Below, one piece after another: positions 9,804 through 21,551 of a stretch of DNA of 64,000 nucleotides (positions within the stretch are counted from its first letter, which is position 1; each line of letters starts with the position of its first letter). The translations under genes were made by a program, and so were the position numbers. Below the pieces are notes generated by a model, which worked only from the letters and a program-made list of their open reading frames with translations, was not told the origin of the DNA and searched no databases. Location: contig NC_085135.1 in assembly GCF_030269925.1 (NCBI RefSeq), forward strand, positions 3,968,753-4,032,752, given 5' to 3'. This DNA comes from Bombyx mori. Taxonomy: Eukaryota; Arthropoda; Insecta; Lepidoptera; Bombycidae.

Positions 9804-10483
9804 TCAAAATTCAAATTCAAATTCAAGAATCATTTATTTCAATTTAGATGTCAGTATGACACACTTGTTGAATGTCAAAATATAAATTATAAATAACAAT
9901 GTTAACTCTACCACCGGTTCCAAAAAAAGCCACAGTCCTGAGAAGAACCGAAGAAACAAACTCAGTGGTTTTTTTTTTGTTTTTTCTCAAAAAATTTTTT
10001 TTTTTTTAAATAAATAAAAATATTTACAATAAAGGAAAAAACAAGTCAAAAAATACAATTAAAATAATAATAATAATAATGAAAATGAAAAGGCCAGGAG
10101 CGAACGCCTCATTCCCAGGTAGTGCCATCTAGTAAATAATCCTTAACTTTATAATATGCCTTGTTGCACAAACGTTCCTTGACAGTTTTCTTAAATCTAT
10201 GAACAGGTAGTAATTGAACGTTTATTGGGATCCTGTTGAAAAGTTGTACACCCAGCGCCCTAAAAGAGTTGCTTATTTTCTTAATTTGAGCCACCGGCAA
10301 CGCAAGCCTATGTTTGTTCACATTGTGCAAATCGCAGACTCTGGGGAATTCTTCAATGTTTTTACGCACGTACAATAAATTTTCAAAAATGTATTGGGAC
10401 GCTAAAGTTAGAATTTTGATTTCCTTAAACTTGTCCCTCAAGGATTCTCTCGGGTGCATATTATAAATAGCACGAATAGCTCA
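9804..10483 (-). mobile_element. LINE C (jockey-like), 3' part with reverse transcriptase C-terminus
   Basis: The minus-strand ORF at 10109-10459 (116 codons) is the typical C-terminal tail of a jockey-like reverse transcriptase: NVNKHRLALPVAQIKK, LGVQLFNRIPINVQLL, CNKAYYKVKDYLLD. A 3' UTR follows with several T-rich runs (9968-10010). It is cut at 10483 by a LINE B fragment; the upstream part resumes at 10854. Confidence 0.75.
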
Positions 10484-10853
10484 TTCCCGATCCTGCGGAA
10501 AGAATGGAAAGCAGTCGACGTCGCCCAAAACACGTCATCTCGGATCCTCCCGATCCACTAACGGTGCTTCTAGGTACTTCAAGTACCGGTCACCGTTCTC
10601 GTCGAACCCGTCGCTTGCGACGAAGGGCTCGACGAGTAAATTAACTCTCAGACACTGCCCAATGAGTTTCTCGCCGGATCTTCTCAGTGGGTCGCGCTTG
10701 CGATCCGGTGGTAGATTCTGCGAAGCACGGCTCTTGCTAGGGTTCGTGTTAGCATCGTCGTCAGGTTTGAGCCCCGTGAGCTCACCTACTAGTTACGGTT
10801 ATGCTGGAATAGTCTCTCAAGGCTATCAGCTTAGGTAGAAAAAAAAAAAAAAA
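10484..10853 (+). mobile_element. 5'-truncated LINE B fragment inserted in LINE C
   Basis: It encodes the last residues of LINE B ORF2 (a RRRPKHVISDPPDPLT block) and a 3' UTR, then ends in a poly(A) run. The nine bases acgaatagc occur at 10474-10482 and again just after the poly(A) tract, a target-site duplication. The 3' UTR segment (ctcgccggatcttctc and following) recurs at 39567-39664 and, inverted, at 52610-52790. Confidence 0.75.
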
Positions 10854-11779
10854 CGAATAGCCCTCTTCTGCAATCGAATCGAAAATCGTTTCGACATCGG
10901 CAGCATTGCCCCATAGCAAAATGCCATAGGACATAACACTATGAAAATAACTAAAACAAACCAGACGTGCCGTATCTTCATTGGTATACGTTCGTATTTT
11001 TTTTTACAGCAAACGCTGCAGAACTAAGTCTACTCGCTAACTTGCATATGTGAGGACCCCACTGCAGCTTGGAATCAACTGTTATACCAAGAAAAACTGT
11101 CGAATCCACAAGCTCCAGTGTCTCTCCACTTACAGTAATATTAGTGTCTACTTGTCTAACATTAGGTGTGGTAAATTTTATACATTTTGTTTTTTTGTTA
11201 TTTAATTATTTAATTAACAGATTATTAACACTAAACCAATGTACCACGCGCGGGATAGCATCATTCACATCGGCATAATCTTCCAAATGTCGTTTAATTT
11301 TATACAATGATGATGTATCGTCAGCGAATAATACGACCCCGTGACGGGTTTCAATAAACATTGGTAAATCATTGATATATACAAGAAATAGGAAGGGACC
11401 CAATATGGAACCCTGAGGAACACCCATATTGAGACACCGGAAGATCTCGTTCCTTTAACGTCTACCTTTTGGAATCTTCCGGATAAATAAGATTTAATAA
11501 GTTCTAATGAAACGCCCCTAATACCATAATGGTGTAATTTCCTCAACAATGTATTATGCTCAACACAATCAAAAGCTTTAGATAAGTCGCAGAATACCCC
11601 AAGGGCATTATGCGACTCCTCCCAAGCCTGAAAAATATTTTTAATAAGATCTACACCTGCATCAATAGTTGACCGACCTCTAGTCAATCCATATTGTTTG
11701 TTATGAAGCAGGTTATTGGAATTGAAATGGTTCAAAAGTTGTTCCAAAATAATTTTTTCAAAAATTTTACTCACTGTAA
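10854..11779 (-). mobile_element. LINE C, reverse transcriptase palm region
   Basis: Minus-strand reading gives TVSKIFEKIILEQLLNHF, GVFCDLSKAFDCVEHNTLL, GVPQGSILGPFLFLVYINDL and the catalytic FADD box (VVLFADDTSSLY). Frame breaks occur near 11420-11430. Upstream it is interrupted at about 11780 by LINE A, and the preceding residues (SNFRPISVLP) resume at 13003. Downstream it continues across the LINE B fragment. Confidence 0.8.
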
Positions 11780-12466
11780 GGATACCGCACCGTCTCCTTC
11801 GAGGCGGCGTGCTTGCTCGCCGGGGCGCCACCCTGGGACCTGGAGGCGGAGGCGCTCGCTGCCGATTACCGGTGGCGTAGCGACCTTCGCTCTAGGGGGG
11901 AAGGGCGCCCCGGCGAAGGAGTAGTTCGAGCGCGGAGGCTCCAATCTCGGCGGTCCGTGCTGGAGGCGTGGTCTCGCCGCTTGGCGGACCCGTCGGCCGG
12001 CCTCCGTACCGTCGAGGCGGTCCGCCCGGTTCTCGCGGACTGGGTGGGCCGCGACCGCGGATGCCTCACCTTCCGGCTGACGCAGATGTTGACCGGCCAT
12101 GGGTGTTTTGGCCGGTACCTCTTTAAGATAGCCGGAAGGGAACCGACGGCGCAGTGCCACCACTGCGCGGACCGCGACGAGGAAGACACAGCGGAACACA
12201 CATTGGCGCGTTGCTCTGGATTCGACGAGCAACGCGCCGCCCTCGTCGCGGTCATTGGAGAGGACCTCTCGCTGCCGCGCGTCGTGGCTACGATGCTCGG
12301 CAGCGACGCGTCCTGGAAGGCGATGCTCGACTTCTGCGAGTCCACCATCTCGCAGAAGGAGGCGGCGGAGCGAGAGAGGGAGAGCTCTTCCCTTTCCGCA
12401 CCGATCCGTCGCCGTCGAGCCGGGGGCCGGAGGCGGGAATACGCCCGTACGTCCCGGCCCCTGTAG
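11780..12466 (+). CDS. LINE A ORF2, C-terminal fragment
   Basis: The reading frame is already open at the truncation point, so the methionine at 11813 is internal. It includes PPWDLEAEALAADYRW, a zinc-knuckle-like CHHC region (AQCHHCADRDEEDTAEHTL...C, around 12150-12215) typical of the C-terminus of R1-clade ORF2, and LDFCESTISQKEAAERERES. It aligns end to end with the copy at 55334-56125. The endonuclease and polymerase domains are missing through 5' truncation. The frame itself is intact to its stop. Confidence 0.8.
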   Translation, partial: GYRTVSFEAACLLAGAPPWDLEAEALAADYRWRSDLRSRGEGRPGEGVVRARRLQSRRSVLEAWSRRLADPSAGLRTVEAVRPVLADWVGRDRGCLTFRLTQMLTGHGCFGRYLFKIAGREPTAQCHHCADRDEEDTAEHTLARCSGFDEQRAALVAVIGEDLSLPRVVATMLGSDASWKAMLDFCESTISQKEAAERERESSSLSAPIRRRRAGGRRREYARTSRPL

Positions 12467-13002
12467 GTGGCGGCCTCCCCCCGGTGAAGGTCAAGGGGCG
12501 ACCTGAGGGGGTGAGACCGCGCGGCGCGCTACCAGCACTCTAGCGCGCTGCCGTGGAGTGAATAGAGCGACCGGTCGACGGTGTATCGCGTCCCGACCCG
12601 GCAGGCTGGTTCTGGTCCAGCGGGGTATTCCGGGACACCAGCGGCACCGTCTGGGCGGCCCGATGGGCTGCCGTACCGAGACGGCCGACGTTTCAGAGCC
12701 TTCGATTCGCCTCGAAGGCTCCGTCGGCTGGGCGTCCTTGGGGTGAGCCGCGCCGTCTGGTTGTAGTGTTGACCGCGGTAGCCCCCCTACCTCATCCGGG
12801 TTCTGACCTCGGAGGGGATCGGACGTCGGGTGTAAGAGTGCAGGGGAGTCGTTTAGTGGGTGGGTCCTAAAATCCTTGGGCCCGCGGTCTGCTCACAACA
12901 CCATGCAGATCGTTGAGTCTCACATACCCCGCGCGCCCCTCTTGCGCGGGGACCTCGTAGGAGGTTCGGCCCTCTACCCGAAAAAAAAAAAAAAAAAAAA
13001 AA
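11780..13002 (+). mobile_element. LINE A (R1-clade type), 5'-truncated copy in LINE C
   Basis: It carries the ORF2 C-terminus (11813-12466), the GC-rich 3' UTR and a 22-base poly(A) tract (12981-13002). It is inserted within the LINE C reverse transcriptase, exactly between the SVLP and TVSKIF residues. Base composition (over 60% GC) contrasts sharply with the AT-rich surroundings, which reflects the element, not foreign DNA. Confidence 0.85.
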
Positions 13003-13348
13003 GGTAGTACTGAAATGGGCCTAAAGTTAGAGGGGTCAAAAGTACTACCAGATTTAAAGAAAGGTATTATTTTACTATATTTCATTAGATCAGGAAACAC
13101 ATCACAATCAATACAGTCATTAAATATTGTAGCAAGGTAAGGTGGGATTATATCAATAACTAGCGGAAGAAGTCGAATGGCAAATCATCGTCAATAGTCA
13201 CAAAACCGACCAAGAGAGAGTCGGAGAGTTCTGAACAAAATTTCGTCAATCAAGTACGTATAATTGTCAAGAGTGCTGCTACCTAGAGACATCGTTTTAT
13301 TTTTCCTGTAAAGTTTACGTAAACGTCTATCATGTCAAATTATTTCAG
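13003..13348 (-). mobile_element. LINE C, N-terminal reverse transcriptase segment
   Basis: The minus strand encodes PPYLATIFNDCI, CDVFPDLMKYSKIIPFFK and SNFRPISVLP, which is the start of the reverse transcriptase. About 150 bases at 13190-13348 do not fit the LINE C reading frame expected between this piece and the next one at 23153 and are unexplained. Confidence 0.65.
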
Positions 13349-13717
13349 ATAGTTGACCCGGCGAACTTCGTACCGCCTTAACCTAGCTTTGATGCACTAC
13401 TTTATTTTGTATAGCTGACCTATCTTATGTATGAGTACCTATTCAATTTGAACTGGAATCTATAATATCCTCCATATAAAAATGAATCCTTATTTCCCTG
13501 GTCTCGCCATACCTGAGGACTTTACTAATTTTTATTAAATAAAAAAACAACATAATATATCTTTTCATAATAGTGTTTATTCCATAGGGTTCAATTTCAC
13601 TCATATTTTTACAAATCGCTATTGAACAACTTTACATTTTGAAGTAAAAAATGAGCTCAACACCACGTGCGCTCTAGAAAGCAACTAATAGCCTCTATAC
13701 CCTTCACCTGCTTCTCT

Positions 13718-15050
13718 CTATTCTAATGCTTTTTGATAAACTATATTTTTAGTTTTATGTTCTGGCGCGTAAATAAATAATGTTGATGGTTTTCCGACAC
13801 GGGAACAGGCGACATATAATTGGCCTTGTGAAAAACATGGATTTTCTAGGTTGATGCCACATACACTTAGCGACTGCCCTTGAGATTTATTTATTGACAT
13901 TGCAAATGCAAGCCGCACTGGAAACTGTAAATGTTTAAAGCTGAATGGCATGTCGTTCGGTATCATAGGGATGCGTGGGATTAAAACATCTTCGCCTTTG
14001 TACTTCCCTTTCAAAATTGTGGCTTCGATGACGTTGTTCAATAATTTCTTCACCGCAAGCCGGGTGCCATTACACAGACGTGGCTGGTTTATGTTACGTA
14101 ACATAATAATTACTGATCCGATTTTTAATTGCAGATTATGAGGTGGTAAGCCGGGCAATTCCAGCGAATTTAAAAATTCTGTTGGATAATTGACAACTTC
14201 ATCTTCATTAGTAATGGAATCAACTGATTTGTAATTCTTCAATTCGCTATTTTCTATTGGATCTGAAAATTCATTTCATTCACATCAACATTTTTTGCTG
14301 CCAATATAACACGTTCGCTTAACCAAACGTGATTTACGTAATTTTGAGCAATGTTTGGGAAAACCATCTCCATGAGTTCTGTCTTTGATTCACAAAAGTT
14401 ACAAAAATTGGTAGGGAATGTAATGTATCCAGATGATGTATCAACAGCAATAATACCATTACCAATATCGAGCAGTTGTTTGGAAAACACTTCTCCAGAC
14501 TGGTATTCCTGCAATTCGACTCTCATGTTTATACTCAATTTAAGTGTTTTAATGTATTTCCATAAAATGGACGACTTCAAACATGCATTCAGTTCATCAG
14601 CAGGCATTGAGCATGGAACAACTGGCAATATTTGTCGAAAATCACCTGCCAATAGTATCATTGCACCACCAAACCGTTTTTTGTTATTCCGTAAATCTTG
14701 CATCGAGCGATCTAATGCCTCCAAAGATTTTTTGTGTGCCATCGTACATTCATCCCAAATGATCAATCTGGTTTGCTGCAGCACTTTGGCCATCGCAGAA
14801 TTCCTCGAAAGGTTGCAAGTTGGAGTCTCATTAATTTGAAGGTTCAACGGCAGCTTGAGAGCTGAATGAGCTGTTCGACCGCCTTCCAACAACGTAGCTG
14901 CAATAACTGATGAAGCTAGGGCTAGTGCAATTCCATTTTGCGATCAAATCGTTGCCAAAATCAATGATAACAAAAAAGTTTTTCCAGTTCCACCGGGAGC
15001 ATCTAAAAAATAAAATCCGCCAGATCCATCGTTCACTACTTTCATGAGCG
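13718..15050 (-). pseudogene. Helitron PIF1-type helicase domain
   Basis: The Walker A region reads DAPGGTGKTF around 14975-15005. Motif II is LIIWDECTMAH (near 14755), motif III is LLAGDFRQILPVV (near 14630) and the C-terminal motif is [13 protein letters not shown] with YVACSRVG (13800-13910). The stretch is read in at least three segments: 14892-14254, 14242-13718 and the Walker A part upstream in another frame. Such a helicase unwinds DNA during rolling-circle transposition. A host PIF1 gene would not be fused to a HUH Rep. Confidence 0.85.
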
Positions 15051-15337
15051 TATCGTAATTTCTCGTAATGTTTCGGAATCGTATTGGGCTTCGCGTCTCA
15101 ATTCTTGATCAAATGAGTCGTGCATTGGGCGATTGGGTGCTATCATTCCTATTTGTGTTAATACTTTGTTGGTAAGCATCAAGCACATGTCCTCAATTAA
15201 AATTAATGCTTCATTGTGAATTTCTTCGTTCATTTGCAAATCTGCATTCGATGTTCGAAGACGCATCTGATGCAATATATCTTCTGCCATATGATCTTTG
15301 TATTTATACCATAAATCAGTCGGTGTTGATGGGAAGC
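15042..15337 (-). pseudogene. Helitron segment linking Rep and helicase
   Basis: The minus-strand frame encodes CFPSTPTDLWYKYKDHMAED, then SFDQELRREAQYDSETL. It continues directly from the Rep side at 17478 once the LTR element is set aside, which fixes that insertion point. Confidence 0.75.
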
Positions 15338-15341
15338 ATGT

Positions 15342-15460
15342 TGTATTGGAGTGTTGTAGGTGAAATAAAAGAGAACTGTTCAAGTCGACAATTCGTGTAA
15401 TACTCTTATAATTTAGTGCGTGCAGTTACAAATATAAGGCTAGGCGAGCTGCACACTACA
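15342..15460 (-). repeat. 3' LTR of the deleted gypsy element
   Basis: Begins TGTATTGG and ends CTACA as read on the plus strand. Nearly identical to 17355-17473. Confidence 0.9.
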
Positions 15461-15759
15461 CCTCCCCCCTTTAAAAAAAAAAAAAATGATATTATTATAT
15501 AATTCCTTGTTTTTTTTTTTACTTAAACTAAATTACACAAAATATTATTAAATTTCATACTTTACTAACAAAAATCCAACAAAACAATATTTTAAGTTAC
15601 AAACATCTTTGTCAGTAATACTTGTCACGTCTTTAATAACAAGTAACTTGGGAAAATCTTTCAAATGGCTCATTTCCTTTATAAAATTGTCTACAAATCG
15701 TTCATAGCGCTTGCTTTTAATTATTACGAGCATGTTTATTTTGATTTGCTTGCAAATAC

Positions 15760-16746
15760 GTTATAATTCTCTCATTAACACACTTACGGTAGACAACGAT
15801 TGAGAAATTATAAAAATTGCTGATTTTTCAGGCACGAATTTGCAATTACCATTATCACTAGTAAAATGTTTGAATTTTTCTATCTGTTTTAATGTATTTT
15901 TATTAGAAAATAGAATCAATTCAACGCCGTCAATTGGTCGTTTGAGGATTTCCACTACTTTAGGTTGATCAGGCCTTGGAGTAGAGGATACCTCCGTAGT
16001 CATGTTATTATTGTCACAGTCAATTCGTAACCTACGAGCCTGTGCTCTTGTCATGAACGATACTACATGCTGTTGCATTTCCTTTAAGCTGTTCGATGTA
16101 ATAGGTATCCGGCTCAATGCATCTGCAGCTGCGTTGTGCAAAATTCACATGATTATTTATAATATTTAAACAAATATATCCCATACACTCTAAATTACCA
16201 CTAATTCCTTTTATAATTATCTTATCATGTTTTACTAAATTCAATAAATTCTTATGTCGCGACAACCATTCATACTTAAGTACACATAAACTAGCTCCTA
16301 GATCGATTAATAAATTAAGATTGATATTACTATTTTTAAGTTGACACTTAATTACACAAAAATTACTATAACTAAAAATCGAATGAGTGCACTGTTTAGG
16401 TGCGAAAAAACTCTAAGTTGTCATAATTATTTGCGTTATCGTTGCGCAAGTTGTCTTGGACATTGGACTCTTGCGTATTATGCTGTACACGCTGATTATT
16501 CATCGGCCGTCCGCGAAAATGCTGACGCTGGCGTTGATCGCCTGAGTGTTTACCTCGATTTACGATATGTGAAGTTCTTTGACCTGTGCTATTTTCATAA
16601 CAATTATAGTTACGATTATAATCTAATTTCTGATCTTGAATTTCTTGATTCGGTTGAGTCAAAATACACTCCAATTTACTATATTCTTTTTGAGCTTCCT
16701 CTAGTTTCTTAAAACCTAAATCTTCTTGTACGCCTATTTGGACCAA
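15760..16746 (-). pseudogene. residual gag-protease-linker of the deleted gypsy element
   Basis: The segment 16746-16396 is a glutamine/asparagine-rich gag C-terminus. The part around 16330-16150 resembles a retroviral-type protease (LSRHKNLLNLVKHDKI, GISGNLECMGYICLNI). It then jumps to a RNase H-integrase linker containing ADALSRIP (about 16110). Reverse transcriptase and RNase H, which should lie between them, are missing. No frame is long enough to make a working enzyme. Confidence 0.65.
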
Positions 16747-17354
16747 GTTTTACTACATATTCTCTTAAATATTTTAAATTAGCATGTAAATCTCGCAATT
16801 ATCGTGACATCATTTCCTTAAACTAAATATAAAGAAATTTCGCATGAACTAAATAATAACAACATATACTCGTAATAGAGAACACTAAAATAACGAAAAA
16901 AAAAATATTACAATATCAAAGCAAAAACTTACATTGCAGTAAGCACGTATTTACTGTCAACGTATATGTAGGTCATGACGTCTTACGTAGCATGGGTGAC
17001 TGAACTCCTCAGCATTGGAGTCGAGCTGACTCCTAGCTGTTCCACCTCGGACCCGTACAATTTATCTCCCGGCGCCCTGCATATCCTCTCATCATAAGGC
17101 TTGAGCATTCTCCCGGCTCCCGGCAGCAACACCCTTTTCTGTCTTCTTCTATTGTTCTCATCGCTTCATCCAAATCAATCTTCTGTGAGGGTTTATTTTT
17201 TTCTTCTTTTTTTTCATTTTCGGTTATTTGAAAATCTTCTTTCCTCTTCTCGTTTTACAAACTTCTATTCTTCATAATATTCTTCATAATTTATTCAGCT
17301 ACTCTCGTAATTTATGTATGTTGCAAAATTTTAACTGCTGGCTAAGGGTCGCCA

Positions 17355-17473
17355 TGTATTGGAGTGTTGTAGGTGAAATAAAAGAGAACTGTTCAAGTCG
17401 ACAATTCGTGTAATACTCTTATAATTTAGTGCGTGCAGTTACAAATATAAGGCTAGGCGAGCTGCACACTAAA
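17355..17473 (-). repeat. 5' LTR of the deleted gypsy element
   Basis: Matches 15342-15460 except near the right end, where aa replaces ac before the final a. Confidence 0.9.
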
Positions 17474-17477
17474 ATGT

Positions 17478-19498
17478 AGACAAAATTATAGAAAATAATG
17501 TTCGTATTTGTTTAGCATTTGACGAAATCACAGCATCTTCGAGAGTGTGGTCCCAATGAGTGTCATTCTCTAACAATCCCAAATGTTGACAGGCTTCTCT
17601 GTATGTGCCACACAATACACCATTAACAGTTCGCAGATGTTGGAATGATGTTGGACCACGAACATTGACTAACAGTAAACGCAAATAAAAACACTCGTCT
17701 TAACTGGGATGCACTGCATAAAGACGGCCTAGTGCATCGGTGGAAAATACTCGTGGGTAACCTGGAACTGGCTGTCCTCGTTTTCGTTGTTCAAATTTTT
17801 TAATGATTGATTCCAGGTATAATATCTTGGCATTTCGGAGTAAAGTAACGTTCTGGCAAAATCATCATTCTGGCACATTTCAAAGAAGCTGGTTAATGTT
17901 GTCGATGGTGGCCTGTCAACTCGTTGTAATACGTTTGCATCTGTAAAATACACCCGTTGACCATTTTCCAAATGTACGGCCAAGTGAACAACAGTAGGGT
18001 GTCGTTCATGTATAGGAAACGAAAATATACGCCACATGCCTTCGTTACTACTAACATAGCGGCCCATTTGATATTGAGTGACTTCATCATTTGAATTTTC
18101 TGCAGCAACTCCGAAGACAGCCATGTCACTACCTTTGTTCACATACTTGCAAATGTATTTAATAGATTTTACGGAATGGCAAAATTCGACGTTTATGTGT
18201 GCTTTATATGCCTTGCAGAGTAATGGCGAAAACGGAACAACCCAACGATTATCAACTTCAATGTCTTGTCGATTTACTTTGACTATTGTTGTCTTTCCAT
18301 TGTCATCAATGGATCGGCGGCGATAAAGTGGATATCCATCATTTCCAGTAATAGTTTCTGCTACTAATTGTTTTGGGTAGCGTTTTGAACATTTTCCTTC
18401 AACCATACACGGAGAAATGGCATTTAATATTCCACATGGACCATGTATCATATTTTTTGTAATAACCTCATGTAACAGTGGGTCTTCATTATTATCGGGA
18501 ATTTCTGCTGATATCACATTATCAATTTCATTTGGTCTTATCCTCTCAACTAACCAAATGAGGATATGTGCATGTGGCAATCCGCGTTTTTGCCACTCAA
18601 CTGAGTACATCCAACAGCGCGTCTCGCCGATGCTTAACAATGAAATCCATGAGTGATTTTAATTTCATTTTGAACACCCTTGCAGTGATATCGTGGCGAT
18701 CAATAGGTGATTGTCTAGTAAATAATTCTTGTTGAATTTCTGTCCACTTTGGATTGCATGTGAACGTGATAAACAAATCTGGTGTGCCATAATGTCGTAC
18801 ATAAGACATCGCATCTTACGCATATTCATGCATATGTCGCGGACTTCCGACGTATGTTGCTGGGAGAATAGTTGTTCTGCCAACATTCTGTGCATTTCCA
18901 TCAGCATTAATGGCATCCCGAAGATGAATGTATTCCTCGGAACGGAGTTTTGCCTGGTTCAACCTGATAAATGTTAATCGTTCAGTTTCAACTTTCACAT
19001 ACATATCCACAGCATATTGGTGAAATAGACGCCGACACTTTAAGATGTGATTGTCCTCATTTTGCCGAACCATCAGTCTATATGAATAATAATTCATTGA
19101 ACTAACTTTTTTGTTCGTTTCAGCACCTGTAAACAATTTTTTGTGTTAATAATATAAATTTTAAGTTAGTAAACATATGTTAGTAAACATATAATGTAGT
19201 AAACATATATTGTTAATTTACCTGTAACTGGATTTATCATCTTAATTGAAAAATGATAGCCGTCTTCACCTTGCCAAAATAGGATAGGATATTGTAAGGC
19301 ATCATATGAGCGATGTGTTTCAGACACACGCTGAAGTTGATCGTTCCGCCGATGTAAAACAATGTCTCGGTTTTCTAAATTTTCTCCTACGACGACAATA
19401 GCCACTTCATCAATTGTTGGCGCATTAAAACGTCCAGCATGTTGTCCTGCAGGCGCCTTATCGGCTCTGATGACAATTTTATGATTATCTGATGGCAT
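17478..19498 (-). pseudogene. Helitron Rep (HUH nuclease) region
   Basis: Minus-strand blocks in order: RRNDQLQRVSETHRSYDALQ (19166-19498), NYYSYRLMVRQNEDNHILKC (18816-19136), DLFITFTCNPKWTEIQQE (18597-18809), then EWQKRGLPHAHILIWL, the HUH motif, and a KYICKYVNKGSD block with the catalytic tyrosines (17729-18640). A last piece, VLCGTYREACQHLGLLEND, is at 17469-17684. This family nicks and joins DNA strands in rolling-circle transposition. The pieces lie in different frames, so the gene is broken, but the HUH and tyrosine motifs are preserved. Confidence 0.85.
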
Positions 19499-19514
19499 GC
19501 GGTCTAATGCAGTT

Positions 19515-20262
19515 TTTTTTTTTTTTTTTTTTTTATGATTGAAAGTTTACTGGTGGCCCGAAGGCCTTTCCAGTTTCACCAGGACAGGTGGGCGAGCAAA
19601 GGCTCAACCAAGAGGGGTGGGATTTGCTAACAACTGCCCGAGCGCCTCCGAAGGAGACCTAACAACTCAAGAGCAATTGTTTCGCGAATGAATCTACTAC
19701 CGGATCGGAATCGCGACCCGCTGAGAAGATCCGGCGAGAAACTCAGCGGGCTGATGCATGGGTTAGGTTGCACGTCGACCTCTTTGTCGAGTTCGACGAG
19801 TACGGTTACCGGGGTCCCTAAGCCTGCCCCTAGTATTAGAGCTGAAGGCATCTAATGCAAAGGTTATTGGATCTGATGGATCCGTAAGGACGTGTCTAGG
19901 GCGTCGACGGTGACTGGCTCCTGCATGATCAGGATTCGGGGAGTAGTCAGCGGCGGCAACGATAAGGCGATTATCATGACGCATAGCCTTATCGAAGTAT
20001 CGTTCCGACGCTGACTTAATGTATTTCCGAATTGATTCGAGGCCCAGGTCGTCGTGTAGGTCAACGTTCCTCACGAACCACGGAGCCCCGACAGCTAACC
20101 TGCTAAAGCGGGATTGTAGGGATTGGAGGGTGTCTATGTGTGTGCGGGCCGCGTGAGCGAACACCACACTCGCGTAAGTCATGACGGGCCTTATGCAAGT
20201 TTTCTAAAGTGTCACCTTGTTCCGAAGGGACATTTTACTTCGCTTACAGATCATGGGGTAGT
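19515..20262 (-). mobile_element. 5'-truncated LINE B copy inserted in the Helitron
   Basis: Flanked by taatgcagtt at 19505-19514 and 20263-20272, a 10-bp target duplication. The T-run after 19514 is its poly(A) tail in reverse. The ORF at 19763-20182 is the ORF2 C-terminus (ASVVFAHAARTHIDTLQS, MRHDNRLIVAAADYSPNP), nearly the same as in 57214-59181. Confidence 0.9.
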
Positions 20263-21327
20263 TAATGCAGTTGTGAATAATGCAACTAATTCATTGTGTT
20301 GATGGAAAAATGTTTGAAGTTGTTCCACAATGGATCTTTTCACTGAGTTGATGTGTGCGCAACGCTGATCGACTTCTCTTGCTGAATTGCCCATCAAATA
20401 TATTTGCAAAAATTTATAGTCTTCATCAGGCACTGGCAATAAGGAACCTGTTCTATGATATATTTGACCCTGAATCTGCAAGAATATAAATATGTATTTA
20501 GGTAATTGTATAGCAAATTGTTTGTACCACCATGTGGCTCGCAAAATACTGCCACAATACTTTACATCATTTCAAATTAAAACTACTTTAAACCTCGACA
20601 TTGAACAGCAGCCTTCCATGGCAGCTTTAGGTAGTAGGCTTTACCAAGTATTGGAACACCTTGCTCATGCCATTATGAAATACAACATGTTATAAAATGT
20701 TGCTGATTAACTCATTGGGTTATAGACTATTATTATGTATTTGACTTATTGTTTACAAAATAAACACGTCTACACAACACTGGCTCAACATATTTTGCAC
20801 CAGCTACATGGTTGTATAACTTAATAAAATTGTTTGCCATTATACTTACTTACCTTGAAAGTAGGTATAAAATTGTCTCGAATAACTTTTGTTGCGCCAA
20901 ATGACGTCATTTGAAAGCAATTATTGTATTGCTGGATATGAGTCAAAAAATGATTAGAATCTGGCCCATTTCCGGAAACCAATGAATGTAGTGGCTCTGG
21001 TGGTGGTACCAATGGCGTCAATTTGACTTTGCCGCTGGCGCAACACAATCCAGGGGCTTCATTTTTGAATTTCAATGCATTGCAATGTGGACACACAATA
21101 TTCATTAGTCCAATAGCAACAATTTGCTCTGAACTGTAATCAATTGCCACATTATAACTGAATGCAGCTCTGTGGGGATTAAAAACAACATTTCTATGTT
21201 GATTTCGATTCCGTTGAAGTTCATTTCGGGCTTCGCGTTGCTCATCAGTTTGATTTGCTCTTATATTTCTTTGACTTGCTGTATTTCGAGTTCTGCGGCC
21301 TAAGTTTGTACGTCTGGTTGGTGACAT
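20251..21327 (-). pseudogene. Helitron N-terminal region
   Basis: The ORF 20821-21327 starts at an ATG and is rich in arginine and asparagine. It carries a CPHCNALKFKNEAPGLCC zinc-binding cluster typical of Helitron N-termini. A following piece at 20251-20544 contains QGQIYHRTGSLLP and is separated by about 270 bases of AT-rich DNA, perhaps an intron or decayed coding sequence. Confidence 0.75.
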
Positions 21328-21551
21328 TGTTAAAAACGAAAATCCAACTGAAATTAAAAAGATCTCATATATTTTCTATATAACCATGTAAAATTGTAAT
21401 ATTGTGTAGTCACCAAAAGTTACCAAAAATCGATATGAAGTGAAGTGAACTTACCATGATTAACAAACACTTATTAGCAAACAAAAAACTTCTTAGTCTT
21501 TAAAACAAAACGAACTTTATTAAAAACATAATAAAGTTATTATTAACGCGG

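Larger units (their letters stand above)
15342..17473 (-). mobile_element. internally deleted gypsy-type LTR element with 119-bp LTRs
   Basis: Two 119-bp LTRs (15342-15460 and 17355-17473) differ at one base, next to the end. The target duplication is atgt (15338-15341 and 17474-17477). On the minus strand a primer-binding site TGGCGACCCTTAGCC starts directly after the 5' LTR (17340-17354) and a polypurine tract AAAGGGGGGAGG lies directly before the 3' LTR (15461-15472). The 1.9-kb interior retains parts of gag, protease and a RNase H-integrase linker but no reverse transcriptase or integrase core. It is therefore non-autonomous, with a complete set of cis signals. Confidence 0.9.

Noticed and set aside
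11813..12750. GC-rich ORFs suggesting bacterial contamination or horizontal transfer
   Set aside because: The translated sequence is the C-terminus of an R1-type LINE with poly(A) tail, present in three copies here. The overlapping frames on both strands are shadows of it.
13718..15050. Host PIF1 DNA helicase gene
   Set aside because: It is collinear with a HUH Rep domain and Helitron termini and contains frame breaks, so it is the Helitron helicase.
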